64,000 nt of DNA, taken from the NCBI GenBank assembly GCA_003117195.1, contig BDSI01000079.1, positions 198,093 to 262,092 of the forward strand. Direction: 5' to 3'. The notes under the pieces are model-generated. The model was given only the letters and a program-made list of their open reading frames with translations, did not search any database and was not told the origin of the DNA. Below are positions 1-10,160 of this stretch, one piece after another (position 1 is the first letter of the stretch; each line of letters opens with the position of its first letter). The position numbers were made by a program, and so were the translations under genes. Source of the stretch: Eudorina sp. 2006-703-Eu-15. Lineage: Eukaryota; Chlorophyta; Chlorophyceae; Chlamydomonadales; Volvocaceae.

Positions 1-3000
1 TGGTCGGAATGTCAGGCGCGGGGCGTTAGGTGGGCTGCCGCCGCATCGCATGCCCCAGCCTGCCCCCCTGCCCCCCTGTTCGGATGCGACCTGGCCCACG
101 ACGGACCGCCGCCGCGCCCTATCACCCAGCCCGCCACAATCAGGGGCATCGTATGCCTATCGGCCACTGGGCCTGGTCGAATGTCAATCCGATCAGGCGG
201 GCGTTAGGGTGGCCTGCCGCCGCATCGCATGCCCCAGCCTGCCCCTGCCCCCCTGTTCGGATGCGACCTGGCCCCACGACGGACCGCCGCCGCGCCCTAT
301 CACCCAGCCCGCCACATCAGGGGCATCGTATGCCTATCGGGGCCACTGGGCCTGGTCGGAATGTCAATCCGATCAGGCGCGGCGTTAGGGTGGGCCTGCC
401 GCCGCATCGCATGCCCCAGCCTGCCCCCCTGCCCCCCTGTTCGGATGCGACCTGGCCCCACGACGGACCGCCGCCGCGCCCTATCACCCAGCCCGCCACA
501 TCAGGGGCATGCGTATGCCTATCGGGGCCTCTGGGCCTGGTCGGAATGTCAATCCGATCAGGCGCGGCGTTAGGGTGGGCCTGCCGCCGCATCGCATGCC
601 CCAGCCTGCCCATGCCCCCTGTTCGATGCGACCTGGCCCCACGACGGACCGCCGCCGCGCCCTATCACCCAGCCCGCCACATCAGGGGCATGGTATGCCT
701 ATCGGGGCCACTGGCCTGGTCGGAAATGTCAGGCGCGGCGTTAAGGTGGGCCTGCCGCCGCATCGCATGCCCCAGCCTGCCCCCCTGCCCCCCTGTTCGG
801 ATGCGACCTGGCCCCACGACGGACCGCCGCCGCGCCCTATCACCCAGCCCGCCACATCAGGGGCATGGTATGCCTATCGGGCCACTGGGCCTGGTCGGAA
901 TGTCAGGCGCGGCGTTAAGTGGGCTGCCGCCGCATCGCATGCCCCAGCCTGCCCCCCTGCCCCCCTGTTCGGATGCGACCTGGCCCCACGACGGACCGCC
1001 GCCGCGCCCTATCACCCAGCCCGCCACATCAGGGGCATCGTATGCCTATCGGGACCACTGGGCCTGGTCGGACTGTCAATCCGATCAGGCGCGGCGTTAG
1101 GGTGAGCCTGCCGCCCGCATCGCATGCCCCAGCCTGCCCCCCTGCCCCCTGTTCGGATGCGACCTGGCCCCACGACCGGACCGCCGCCGCGCCCTATCAC
1201 CCAGCCCGCCACATCAGGGGCATGGTATGCCTATCGGGGCCTCTGGGCCTGGTCGGAATGTCAATCCGATCAGGCGCGGCGTTAGGGTGGGCCTGCCGCC
1301 GCATCGCATGCCCCAGCCTGTTCCCATGCCCCCCTGTTCGGATGCGACCTGGCCCCACGACGGACCGCCGCCGCGCCCTATCACCCAGCCCGCCACATCA
1401 GGGCATGGTATGCCTATCGGGGCCACTGGGCCTGGTCGGAATGTCAGGCGCGGCGTTAAGGTGGGCCTGCCGCCGCATCGCATGCCCCAGCCTGCCCCCC
1501 TGCCCCCCTGTTCGGATGCGACCTGGCCCCACGACGGACCGCCGCCGCGCCCTATCACCCAGCCCGCCACATCAGGGGCATGGTATGCCTATCGGGGCCA
1601 CTGGGCCTGGTCGGAATGTCAGGCGCGGCGTTAAGGTGGGCCTGCCGCCGCATCGCATGCCCCAGCCTGCCCCCCTGCCCCCCTGTTCGGATGCGACCTG
1701 GCCCCACGACGGACCGCCCGCCGCGCCCTATCACCCAGCCCGCCACATCAGGGGCATCGTATGCCTATCGGGACCACTGGGCCTGGTCGGACTGTCAATC
1801 CGATCAGGCGCGGCGTTAGGGTGAGCCTGCCGCCCGCATCGCATGCCCCAGCCTGCCCCCCTGCCCCCCTGTTCGGATGCGACCTGGCCCCACGACGGAC
1901 CGCCGCCGCGCCCTATCACCCAGCCCGCCACATCAGGGGCTTCGTATGCCTATCGGGCCACTGGGCCTGGTCGGAATGTCAATCCGATCAGGCGCGGCGT
2001 TAGGGTGGGCCTGCCGCCGCATCGCATGCCCCAGCCTGCCCCCCTGCCCCCCTGTTCGGATGCGACCTGGCCCCACGACGGACCGCCGCCGCGCCCTATC
2101 ACCCAGCCCGCCACATCAGGGGCATCGTATGCCTATCGGGGCCACTGGGCCTGGTCGGACTGTCAATCCGATCAGGCGCGGCGTTAGGGTGAGCCTGCCG
2201 CCCGCATCGCATGCCCCAGCCTGCCCCCCTGCCCCCCTGTTCGGATGCGACCTGGCCCCACGACGGACCGCCGCCGCGCCCTATCACCCAGCCCGCCACA
2301 TCAGGGGCTTCGTATGCCTATCGGGGCCACTGGGCCTGGTCGGAATGTCAATCCGATCAGGCGCGGCGTTAGGGTGGGCCTGCCGCCGCATCGCATGCCC
2401 CAGCCTGCCCCCCTGCCCCCCTGTTCGGATGCGACCTGGCCCCACGACGGACCGCCGCCGCGCCCTATCACCCAGCCCGCCACATCAGGGGCATGGTATG
2501 CCTATCGGGGCCTCTGGGCCTGGTCGGAATGTCAATCCGATCAGGCGCGGCGTTAGGGTGGGCCTGCCGCCGCATCGCATGCCCCAGCCTGTTCCCATGC
2601 CCCCCTGTTCGGATGCGACCTGGCCCCACGACGGACCGCCGCCGCGCCCTATCACCCAGCCCGCCACATCAGGGGCATGGTATGCCTATCGGGGCCACTG
2701 GGCCTGGTCGGAATGTCAGGCGCGGCGTTAAGGTGGGCCTGCCGCCGCATCGCATGCCCCAGCCTGCCCCCCTGCCCCCCTGTTCGGATGCGACCTGGCC
2801 CCACGACGGACCGCCGCCGCGCCCTATCACCCAGCCCGCCACATCAGGGGCATCGTATGCCTATCGGGACCACTGGGCCTGGTCGGAATGTCAATCCGAT
2901 CAGGCGCGGCGTTAGGGTGGGCCTGCCGCCGCATCGCATGCCCCAGCCTGCCCCCCTGCCCCCCTGTTCGGATGCGACCTGGCCCCACGACGGACCGCCG

Positions 3001-3059
3001 CCGCGCCCTATCACCCAGCCCGCCACATCAGGGGCATCGTATGCCTATCGGGGCCACTG
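1..3059. repeat. ~184-bp satellite array
   Basis: About 17 direct tandem copies of a GC-rich unit of roughly 184 bp run from the left edge to 3059 and stop abruptly. Landmarks repeated in each unit are GCATCGCATGCCCCAGCC, TGTTCGGATGCGACCTGG and CATCAGGGGCAT. Two main variants exist: a full unit containing TCAATCCGATCAGGCGCGGCGT and one lacking the ATCCGATC stretch (about 173 bp, with GTTAAGG instead of GTTAGGG). The open frames across it are by-products of high GC and few stops, and they exist on both strands. The left end is truncated by the window. Confidence 0.97.
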
Positions 3060-4164
3060 CGCGAGATGTGTGGTGAGAAGTGTGGAGCCCGTCACTGCAC
3101 ACCTCCGCACGGAAGGGCGAGCAGGGGCGAGAAAACGAGCGACACGTAGGTATGTGTTTTCATTTAACAAGCTCGTTCATGATTATAAATGATGACAAGA
3201 TTCGTACAAATAGGCACATTTGGCCTTGGATTTTGCAGATGCTCGCTTGAGGACAGTGACGAACGCAACCATTGTTTGAAGCAAGTCGACCGGCAAGAAC
3301 CGATCACATATGCTTCCGTTAATAGCTTTTCACTGGAAATTTGATGCAAATAATAAATACGCATTGAGGCAGAGCAGCGCCTGCACCCTGCAGCGGTCGG
3401 ATTGGTCGTACGTTTGCTTGTCGACATCCTTTTTGCTTTTCCTTACTGAACCAATAGACAAATACATTCCTTCCACATGTATGCAGTAAAATAGATCTGC
3501 TGAATTATCGAAATAGGATCGACGGTGTGTAGCAACGCGCTCGTTAACAACGAGTCAACGCAGTCAGAGATACCTGCATTGCGAGAATTTCGTCCAGATA
3601 TGCCACGCTTATTTCAAAATAGCAATACCAGGAAATTATACTGCCAAACGCCTGACCGGATGTTCAATATGATTACCTGTGGGTGGCATAACTGTCCGCT
3701 CGCTCCAGACCGCAGGTCTCATGGCGCTATAATCAAATGTGCGATGTAGGTCACCGAGTTATTCTTTTCTGCTTATATGCGGTTCATTTCTAGCAGTGCG
3801 TGCTTGGTCTCCAACCGATCGGCAAATCCATTTACGTCCGTCCCGACTTTGTTTCCTGACACACGCAGGAAACTACCTGCGGTGATGGTAGCAAACCCAT
3901 TATCAATACTTATTTGGAGCCAGCGGCGGGGACAACGGCTTGGATGGAGCAAGCGGCTTGGATGGAGCTAGCGGCCTTCCTCTTGGGAGTGGAGGTGTTG
4001 AACGTAAGTGGGGCAGGGATTGTTTTCAGCTGAGTCCATTGGCGTTCTGATGGAAAGACCGAGCTGGTGGTTCTCACTACCTTCCTCACTGGCTGAGGAC
4101 TGGGACTGGTGGCCTGTTTGGGTGTGGAAACATGGTCGGGGACTCCGTAAACTATGGTTTGGGG
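3060..4164. other. Gene-free spacer between repeat blocks
   Basis: Less GC-rich sequence between the satellite and the 22-bp repeats. Only short open frames (<90 codons) on both strands; none shows a recognisable domain or a convincing splice pattern. A 15-bp direct duplication (GGCTTGGATGGAGC) lies near 3938-3967. Confidence 0.5.
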
Positions 4165-4345
4165 ACCCATAATATGCGGCCTGGGGGTCCGTAATGTTGG
4201 GTGCGGGTCCCCGTATTGTGGGGTGAGGGTCCCCGTATTGTCGGGTGCGGGTCCCCGTAATCTGGGGTGCGGGTCCCCGTAATCTGGGGTGCGGGTCCCC
4301 GTAATCTGGGGTGCGGGTCCCCGTAATATGGGGTGCGGATGCCCA
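4165..4345. repeat. 22-bp tandem repeat
   Basis: About eight copies of a 22-bp unit with core GGGTGCGGGTCCCCGTAAT. Copies near 4240-4330 are almost identical and the flanking ones are diverged. Two further scattered copies lie at about 4442-4490. The unit contains GGG and CCC runs, so each copy can form a small hairpin. Confidence 0.9.
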
Positions 4346-5250
4346 TATTATGCGGTTCGGGTCCCCGTAATGCCCCTCCGTACACTCTGGCCGTAATCTG
4401 TCTCCGTATTCCTTGTACGCGCTTTACGGCAAGACTGTCTCCGTATTATGGGGTGCGGGTCCCCGTAATATGGGGTGCGGGTTTACCGTAATGTCTCTCC
4501 GTAAACTGCATCCGTAAAATGTCTCCGTATTCCTTGTACGCGCTATACGCCAAGTCCGTCTCCGTAAAACAGCCCCATTTTACGGTTTAGTTAGTTTAGT
4601 TTACGGCAAATCCGACCCCCCTTTTCCCAGAGTGTGGCGCCAACCATGGTTCAGCTGACGACACACCGTGCAGGGTGCATTGTACCACAGATGGTGAACG
4701 GGCTATGGTAAACGTTGATATGTGTCCTGCTGCAATGACAGGGATGAACCCCGAACTCATATGGCAGGGATTGGCCCGTACCTGTCGAAGCCGTTTGATT
4801 ATATGACTAGGTCGAACCAGTGTGTTTTGAAGTTATGTGTAACGTACCTGACTGGGTCACCCTCTTGAAAGTTGCAGTATTGGAGGATATGGGGCACTGT
4901 TACATAGCCAGGTTTGCCACCGAAAATTTGGGATGTATCTGGTAAAAGACGGTGAAGCAGCAGGGGAGTCATGTTCTAGCATTGGTTTGGTATGTTTCAG
5001 TTACATAGATGGGTACGGCCGGTTGCTGCAGGGACACAGCTTGGTGTCTCCCCGTCCTCCCATCCTTGTTGGCATCGGGTGAATGCAGACGTGCGGTGTT
5101 GTTGAGGTTGCAACGGAGCCGGTTTGAACCCGGCAATGGGTCTGCCGCTTTGGAATCAGCAACAACCGGCTCCCTATGGGAAACAACCAATGTAATCTCT
5201 GTGCATACCATGCTACATCTTTCACCCCTGTAATTCTAACACATCTCAGG
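4346..5250. other. Gene-free spacer
   Basis: Contains scattered relatives of the 22-bp repeat, several CTCCGTA/CCGTAAA motifs to about 4600, then unique sequence. I see no supportable gene. Confidence 0.45.
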
Positions 5251-6899
5251 ACCATACCTACATAGCTGGGGGCGAGTCGGCGCATGCATCAAGCTTCGAT
5301 GTAGCGCTGAGCATGGGTGCAACACTCTGAGCATGCTCAAGACCGGCGGATGCCACATGGCAGCCGATCCGCCAGCGCCGGGGCTTCAATTGGCGACCAA
5401 CCTGCCGTGACAGAGCCGGGACCATACCAACATAGCTGGGGGCGAGTTGGCGCGTGCATTGGGCTTCAATGTAGTGCTGAGCATGGGTGCAATACCCTGA
5501 GCATGCTCACAACCAGAGGATGCCACGTGCAAGCCGATCCGCCAGCGCCGGGGCTTCAATTGGAGACCAACCTGCCGTGACAGAGCCGCGACGATACCTA
5601 CATAGCTGGGGGCGAGTCGGCGCGTGCATTGGGCTTCGATGTAGCGCTGAGCATGGGTGCAATACCCTGAGCATGCTCACGACCGGCGGATGCCACATGG
5701 AAGCCGATCCGCCAGCGCCGGGGCTTCAATTGGCGACCAACCGGCCGTGACAGAGCCGGGACGATACCTACATAGCTGGGGGCGAGTCGGCGCGTGCATT
5801 GGGCTTCGATGTAGCGCTGAGCATGGGTGCAACACCCTGAGCATGCTCACGACCGGCGGATGCCACGTGCAATCCGATCCGCCAGCGCCGGGGCTTCAAT
5901 TGGTGACCAACCTGACGTGACAGAGCCGGGACCATACCTACATAGCTAACATAGCTAGGGGGCGAGTCGGCGCGTGCATTGGGCTTCGATATAGTGCTGA
6001 GCATGGGTGCAACACCCTGAGCATGCTCACGACCGGCGGGTGCCACGTGCAAGCCGATCCGTCAGCGCCGGGGCTTCAATTGGCGACTAACCGGCCGTGA
6101 CGGAGCCGGGACGATACCTACATAGCTGGGGGCGAGTCGGCGCATGCATTGGGCTTCGATGTAGCGCTGAGCATGGGTGCAATACCCTGAGCATGCTCAC
6201 GACCGGTGGATGCCACGTGCAAGCCGATCCGTCAGCGCCGGGGCTTCAATTGGCGACCAACCGGCCGTGACAGAGCCGGGACGATACCTACATAGCTGGG
6301 GGCGAGTCGGCGCGTGCATTGGGCTTCGATGTAGCGCTGAGCATGGGTGCAACACCCTGAGCATGCTCACGACCGGCGGGTGCCACGTGCAATCCGATCC
6401 GCCAGCGCCGGGGCTTCAATTGGTGACCAACCTGACGTGACAGAGCCGGGACCATACCTACATAGCTAACATAGCTAGGGGGCGAGTCGGCGCGTGCATT
6501 GGGCTTCGATATAGTGCTGAGCATGGGTGCAACACCCTGAGCATGCTCACAACCGGCGGGTGCCACGTGCAAGCCGATCCGTCAGCGCCGGGGCTTCAGT
6601 TGGCGACTAACCGGCCGTGACGAGCCGGGACGATACCTACATAGCTGGGGGCGAGTCGGCGTGTGCATTGGGCTTCGATGTAGCGCTGAACATGGGTGCA
6701 ATACCCTGAGCATGCTCACGACAGGCGGGTGCCACGTGCAAGCCGATCCGCCAGTGCCGGGGCTTCAAGTGACGACCAACCTGCCGTGACAGAGCCGCGA
6801 CCATACTTTCATAGCTGGGGGCGAGTCGGCGCGTGCATTGGGCTTCGATGTAGCGCTGAGCATGGGTGCAACACCCTGAGCATGCTCATGACCGGCGGG
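5251..6899. repeat. 170-bp satellite array with higher-order structure
   Basis: Ten direct units start near 5251, 5421, 5591, 5761, 5931, 6111, 6281, 6451, 6630 and 6800. Most are 170 bp. The units at 5931 and 6451 carry the same ~10-bp insertion (a second AACATAGCT) and the same nearby substitutions, giving a higher-order period of about 520 bp (three units). Nearly every unit contains the self-complementary GAGCATGCTC, usually as GTGAGCATGCTCAC-like context, followed by ACCGGCGG. Confidence 0.97.
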
Positions 6900-7200
6900 C
6901 CGATGGCAGCTTGCATGGGCTCCGGGAGGGCCCCGCTGGCGGACCTAAAGGCATGGAACCATATAATTTGAATAGATGTATCGTTAGGATACGAGAGCAT
7001 GGCGGTTTGCGTGCGGAGCAGGCACCCGACTCCCTGGGCGGAGCCTGAGCATGCTCACGACCGGCGGGCCGATGGCAGCTTGCATGGGCTCCGGGAGGGC
7101 CCCGATGGCGGACCTAAAGGCATGGAACCATATAATTTGAATAGATGTATCGTTAGGATACGAGAGCATGGCCGTGTGCGTGCTGAGCAGAGAGGCGAGG
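6891..7200. repeat. 169-bp sister repeat, two copies
   Basis: Starting at the ACCGGCGGG of the last 170-bp unit, a different body sequence (ATGGCAGCTTGCATGGGCTC, then CATGGAACCATATAATTTG) appears. It repeats at 7060, 169 bp later. The copies keep the GAGCATGCTC palindrome at their junction but otherwise do not match the 170-bp unit, so they share register and junction but not body. Confidence 0.9.
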
Positions 7201-7270
7201 TGTGAGCATGCTCAGTACCGGCCGGCCGGTATTAATTCGTGAGCATGCTCACGACCGGCTGGCCGGTTGA
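7201..7270. repeat. Cluster of perfect palindromes
   Basis: Contains TGAGCATGCTCA, ACCGGCCGGCCGGT and GTGAGCATGCTCAC, then CCGGCTGGCCGG. These are decayed ends of the 169/170-bp repeats where only the palindromic junctions remain. Confidence 0.75.
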
Positions 7271-7373
7271 CCCCCTTACTGCACTAAGAATATGAACATC
7301 AATCCTACTATGTTGCTTATTGCCGCGTTCTGGCATCATTACCAACGACGGCGAGCTCTGCGGCGAATGGTCT

Positions 7374-7472
7374 TCATGCACATGGCATTCTGCTGCTTTG
7401 CCACGGGGTCGCGGGATCCTCGGCGGCAAGGTCACCGAGTTCCTCTTCCGGATATTCTTCATTATCGCTCAT
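7374..7472 (-). pseudogene. Truncated copy of the Harbinger-associated ORF
   Basis: On the minus strand an ATG at 7472 opens a reading frame starting MSDNEEYPEEELGD and ending at an in-frame stop after 32 codons. It matches the start of the protein encoded at 8100-8855 (MSDFEDDYEEQVG) and sits at the same distance from its element's terminus. It belongs to the left element of the head-to-head pair. The rest of the ORF is not recognisable, so it is read as a decayed remnant. Confidence 0.55.
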
Positions 7473-7785
7473 TTCGGCCGCGGAAAAGTACCTATTGTAA
7501 CCATAAATTATGATGTACCGAGTTCAGGCCAAGTAAAGTATGTCGCTTTAATGAACAGTTTGGGTTGGCTGCCTCATACGGCTCGTATGTTGTCAGCTGG
7601 AAAGCACATTTTGTATTAGTATGAAGACTTTTTGCAAGTTTCCATCCCCCGTCAGATGGAACCTTGCAAAAAGACAATTCAGCACAAAAGTGCTTTTTGT
7701 ACGATATGTAAACACCACTTAAAAAGTGATTTTCAGTCAAATACCTTACAGTCTGAAGGACTTTTCCGCATATGTAAACGGCTCC
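7440..7785 (-). mobile_element. PIF/Harbinger-like element, left member (partial)
   Basis: The right terminus, read on the minus strand, is GGAGCCGTTTACATATGC ending at 7785 against TTA (7786-7788). The next ~340 bp is an imperfect inverted repeat of 7789-8134: both encode a translated stretch like SLGWL..TRMLSAG on opposite strands. It is therefore a relative of the element at 7789-9133 in the opposite orientation. Its outer end could not be identified; sequence beyond ~7374 runs into the satellite. Confidence 0.7.
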
Positions 7786-7788
7786 TTA

Positions 7789-9133
7789 GGGGCCGTTTAC
7801 ATATGCCTGAAAATGCTCCGGATCGTAAAACATTTTTGCCAGAAATTGCGTTTACATATGAGACCGAAAAGAATTCCGTACTTAAAAGTTCGAAAAAACA
7901 TTACTGCAAGATTCCATAGAGCCGGGTATGAAAACTTGCATTTATTCTTCTGCATCAATACTTTAAGATTACCTGCAGACAACATACGAGTCGTCACAGC
8001 TAGCCAACCCAAACTGTACTTGAAAGCGATACATTGAACTTGACGTTCATTTGATAGATCACAATTTATGCCGGTCTTAGGTTCCTTTCCGCGTGGGAAA
8101 TGAGCGACTTTGAAGACGACTATGAGGAACAAGTCGGGTCTTTTGCCCAACCTTCAGATTTCCCTGATCTTCCGCCGCAAGAGCCTCTCAGTGAAGCGTT
8201 ACAGGCTGTCGTGCAGAATGCCGTCGTGGAAGCTGCGCGTGGCATCCTGCCACAAGATGACAGCGGCCAGCAAAGGCCCTGCTCCCGGGAGACCTCGCCG
8301 AGCAGTGGCGGCATTGAAGGAGACGTAGGCAGCGAGGACGTGGATGTGGAGGCTGATACTCAGGAGGACAGCAAGGGTCCGCTGCCCAAGAAACGGGGCA
8401 GGCCGCTGCAATACCTGACTGATGACGAGAAAAAAGCGGCGCGGAATGCAAGGGCACGTCAGAAGTATGCACAGAAGAAGGCAGCTACTGGGAGCATTGC
8501 GGTCAGCCGTGGAGGCGGGTCGGCTGCTGGACTTCCTCCGCGGCCACCGCGCGCGCCGCGTGAAGTGTCGAAAGCAGGGAAGGCAGCACCTGCCAAAGGC
8601 AAGCAACCAACGGCGGCCACCCAGCAGTCTGGTGGAGTCGTACCTTCCCAGGCATCAGCCTCGTCGCTCCACACAAGGCGGGGGCGCTTGTTCATGCCGT
8701 CCTCGGTGACATTCCCGCGGCGTTTGTCAGAGAATGCCTCCGCAGCTTTTGAGCGAGCGATGATAGAAATCAATAATAGAGCATACATGCACATGATTCG
8801 GTGTCTCTGTTGCAGTAAGGCGGCGGCTGCAGCTCGCCGCCGTTGGCTGAAATAATGATACTGTGCCAGAACCACAACCACCCTAGGGTCCATGTTATCG
8901 TTCAAGGAATGATTTCAAGAAAATTAGAAGTTCCTTAAGGCCCTTGCAGCTACCGCTTTGTATCAACTACTGGAAGTGACCCAGATCAAACATTCTGGTA
9001 AGACAGAAGAGTGCCAAAAAGCTAATGTAAACAAAAAGTACGACCGAAATGAATTTCCGGCTGAAAAGGTCCGAAAATTTTTAGATGCCGATTTTGATTT
9101 TCAATTTGATGCAGGCCATATGTAAACGGCCCC
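7789..9133 (+). mobile_element. PIF/Harbinger-like DNA transposon (1345 bp)
   Basis: Terminal inverted repeats start GGGGCCGTTTACATATG at 7789 and end with its exact complement at 9117-9133, with CCTG following after one extra base. The element is flanked by TTA at 7786-7788 and TTA at 9134-9136. A 3-bp TTA duplication with G-rich termini is characteristic of the PIF/Harbinger superfamily. Inside is one intact ORF (8100-8855) but no DDE transposase, so the copy is non-autonomous or relies on a transposase in trans. TIRs and TSD are read directly; the superfamily call is inference. Confidence 0.85.
8100..8855 (+). CDS. Transposon-borne AT-hook/basic protein (Harbinger ORF)
   Basis: 251 codons, no intron evident, lying wholly inside the 1345-bp element. 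The N-terminus is acidic (residues 1-20 and 75-90). At 97-102 lies KKRGRP, an AT-hook core. A basic, predicted helical stretch follows (about 108-128, ARNARARQKYAQKK). The middle is Ala/Pro/Gly-rich (130-190), and the C-terminus ends with a short Cys-containing and Arg-rich tail. No DDE catalytic domain or clear Myb/SANT repeat is visible. Harbinger elements usually encode a transposase plus a second DNA-binding protein, and this could be the second. Conservation of its start in the neighbouring element argues that it is a real element gene. Confidence 0.7.
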   Translation: MSDFEDDYEEQVGSFAQPSDFPDLPPQEPLSEALQAVVQNAVVEAARGILPQDDSGQQRPCSRETSPSSGGIEGDVGSEDVDVEADTQEDSKGPLPKKRGRPLQYLTDDEKKAARNARARQKYAQKKAATGSIAVSRGGGSAAGLPPRPPRAPREVSKAGKAAPAKGKQPTAATQQSGGVVPSQASASSLHTRRGRLFMPSSVTFPRRLSENASAAFERAMIEINNRAYMHMIRCLCCSKAAAAARRRWLK

Positions 9134-9249
9134 TTATGGGCATGGTTGGTTCCCTCCTTATCCTTTAAAGGTGTCCCTACTCTGAAGGATATTTGACAAG
9201 ATATGTAAGGTCAGCGATCAATCACCAAGGGTGTAGCTATTTTTGACTA

Positions 9250-9685
9250 TTTGACATTATGATTGGTTGGTTGGTTGTAACATGTTGTACAGGCCTTACG
9301 GCTATAAACATGTGTTCCCCCACAACGGTCATCCGTCAAAGGGCGCACAAAAGACCAAAAGAACAAGAGGTAGCAGAGTCTCTCATCTCTGCAGCTTTTC
9401 CTTCCGCAACTTCTGCACCTGATATAAGAAATGACCAAGCTTGCACTGGTCAAACAAAAACATGATTCCGAACATATCCGAGTCATCAGGGAGATCCACC
9501 GCTCGACGTAGCGGTTCGTAAACCGGACATTCAATTAGCACGTGTAGCTCGTCCTCTACCGCTCCACCCGGCACGTCCGTGTACTGCGCGGCGTGCGCCC
9601 GGGCCCGGGACATTATGATACATCTTGTTCCGTACTTCAGGATCCAAAGACTACCGGCTAAGATGAAAGTTAACGTGGCTTGCAA
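9250..9685 (-). mobile_element. 3' end of a LINE-type retrotransposon
   Basis: On the minus strand an open frame ends at 9383 and contains VEDELHVLIECPVYEPLR followed by a short basic tail. That pattern (acidic residues, H-V-L, E-C-P-x-Y) is typical of the last residues of ORF2 in plant and algal non-LTR elements. The following ~130 bp lacks coding capacity and ends at about 9250 in ACAACCAACCAACCAATC, a (CCAA)n tail. The element is 5'-truncated; sequence beyond about 9700 does not continue the frame. Which LINE clade it belongs to cannot be told from this fragment. Confidence 0.65.
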
Positions 9686-9744
9686 CCCTATGTTCTCACT
9701 TACATATCCTTATCATCATATTTCCGTGTATGGACGCGTCCCCC

Positions 9745-10160
9745 TGTGTCCCAGTTCAGAGGGTCAGGGCGCGCGTGCCTCGGCCGAGGCGCGCCCTGAC
9801 CCCTGATTTCGGGCGGGCCGGCACCGACCCCTGCAGGTCTCAGGCTCAGCCAACAGATGATGAATTACCGTTACCAGGACAGCCTGTATTATAGGACAAG
9901 ACTGCCAACCTGCGTCCCAGTTTTGGGGCGCCCTGAGCCCTGATTTGGGGCGGGCCGACCGGACGCCTGCAGGTCGCAGGGTCAGCCACCAGATAATCCA
10001 AATAAACAAAAACCGCTACCAGAACAGCCTGTAATATAGGACAAGACGTGCCCCCCTGCATCCCGGTCAGGGCGCGCCCTGGCCGAGGCGCGCCCTGACC
10101 CCCAAAAAGACGTATTTTCTCAGGGCGCGCCCTGAGCCCTGCTCTGTGGCCGCTACCTAA
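9745..10160. repeat. 144-bp tandem repeat with GGCGCGCC palindromes
   Basis: Two and a half copies; the anchor CAGCCTGTATTATAGGACAAG at 9880 recurs 144 bp later near 10024 with one change. Boundaries are rich in self-complementary GC sequence: CCTCGGCCGAGG (9769-9780) and TCAGGGCGCGCCCTGA (10119-10134). Several GGCGCGCC octamers lie within 400 bp. Confidence 0.85.

Noticed and set aside
30..3192. Many overlapping long ORFs on both strands
   Set aside because: They simply translate the 184-bp satellite; frames drift with unit-length changes and exist on both strands.
5251..7200. CRISPR-like array
   Set aside because: The whole ~170-bp unit is repeated with no unique spacers; a eukaryotic satellite.
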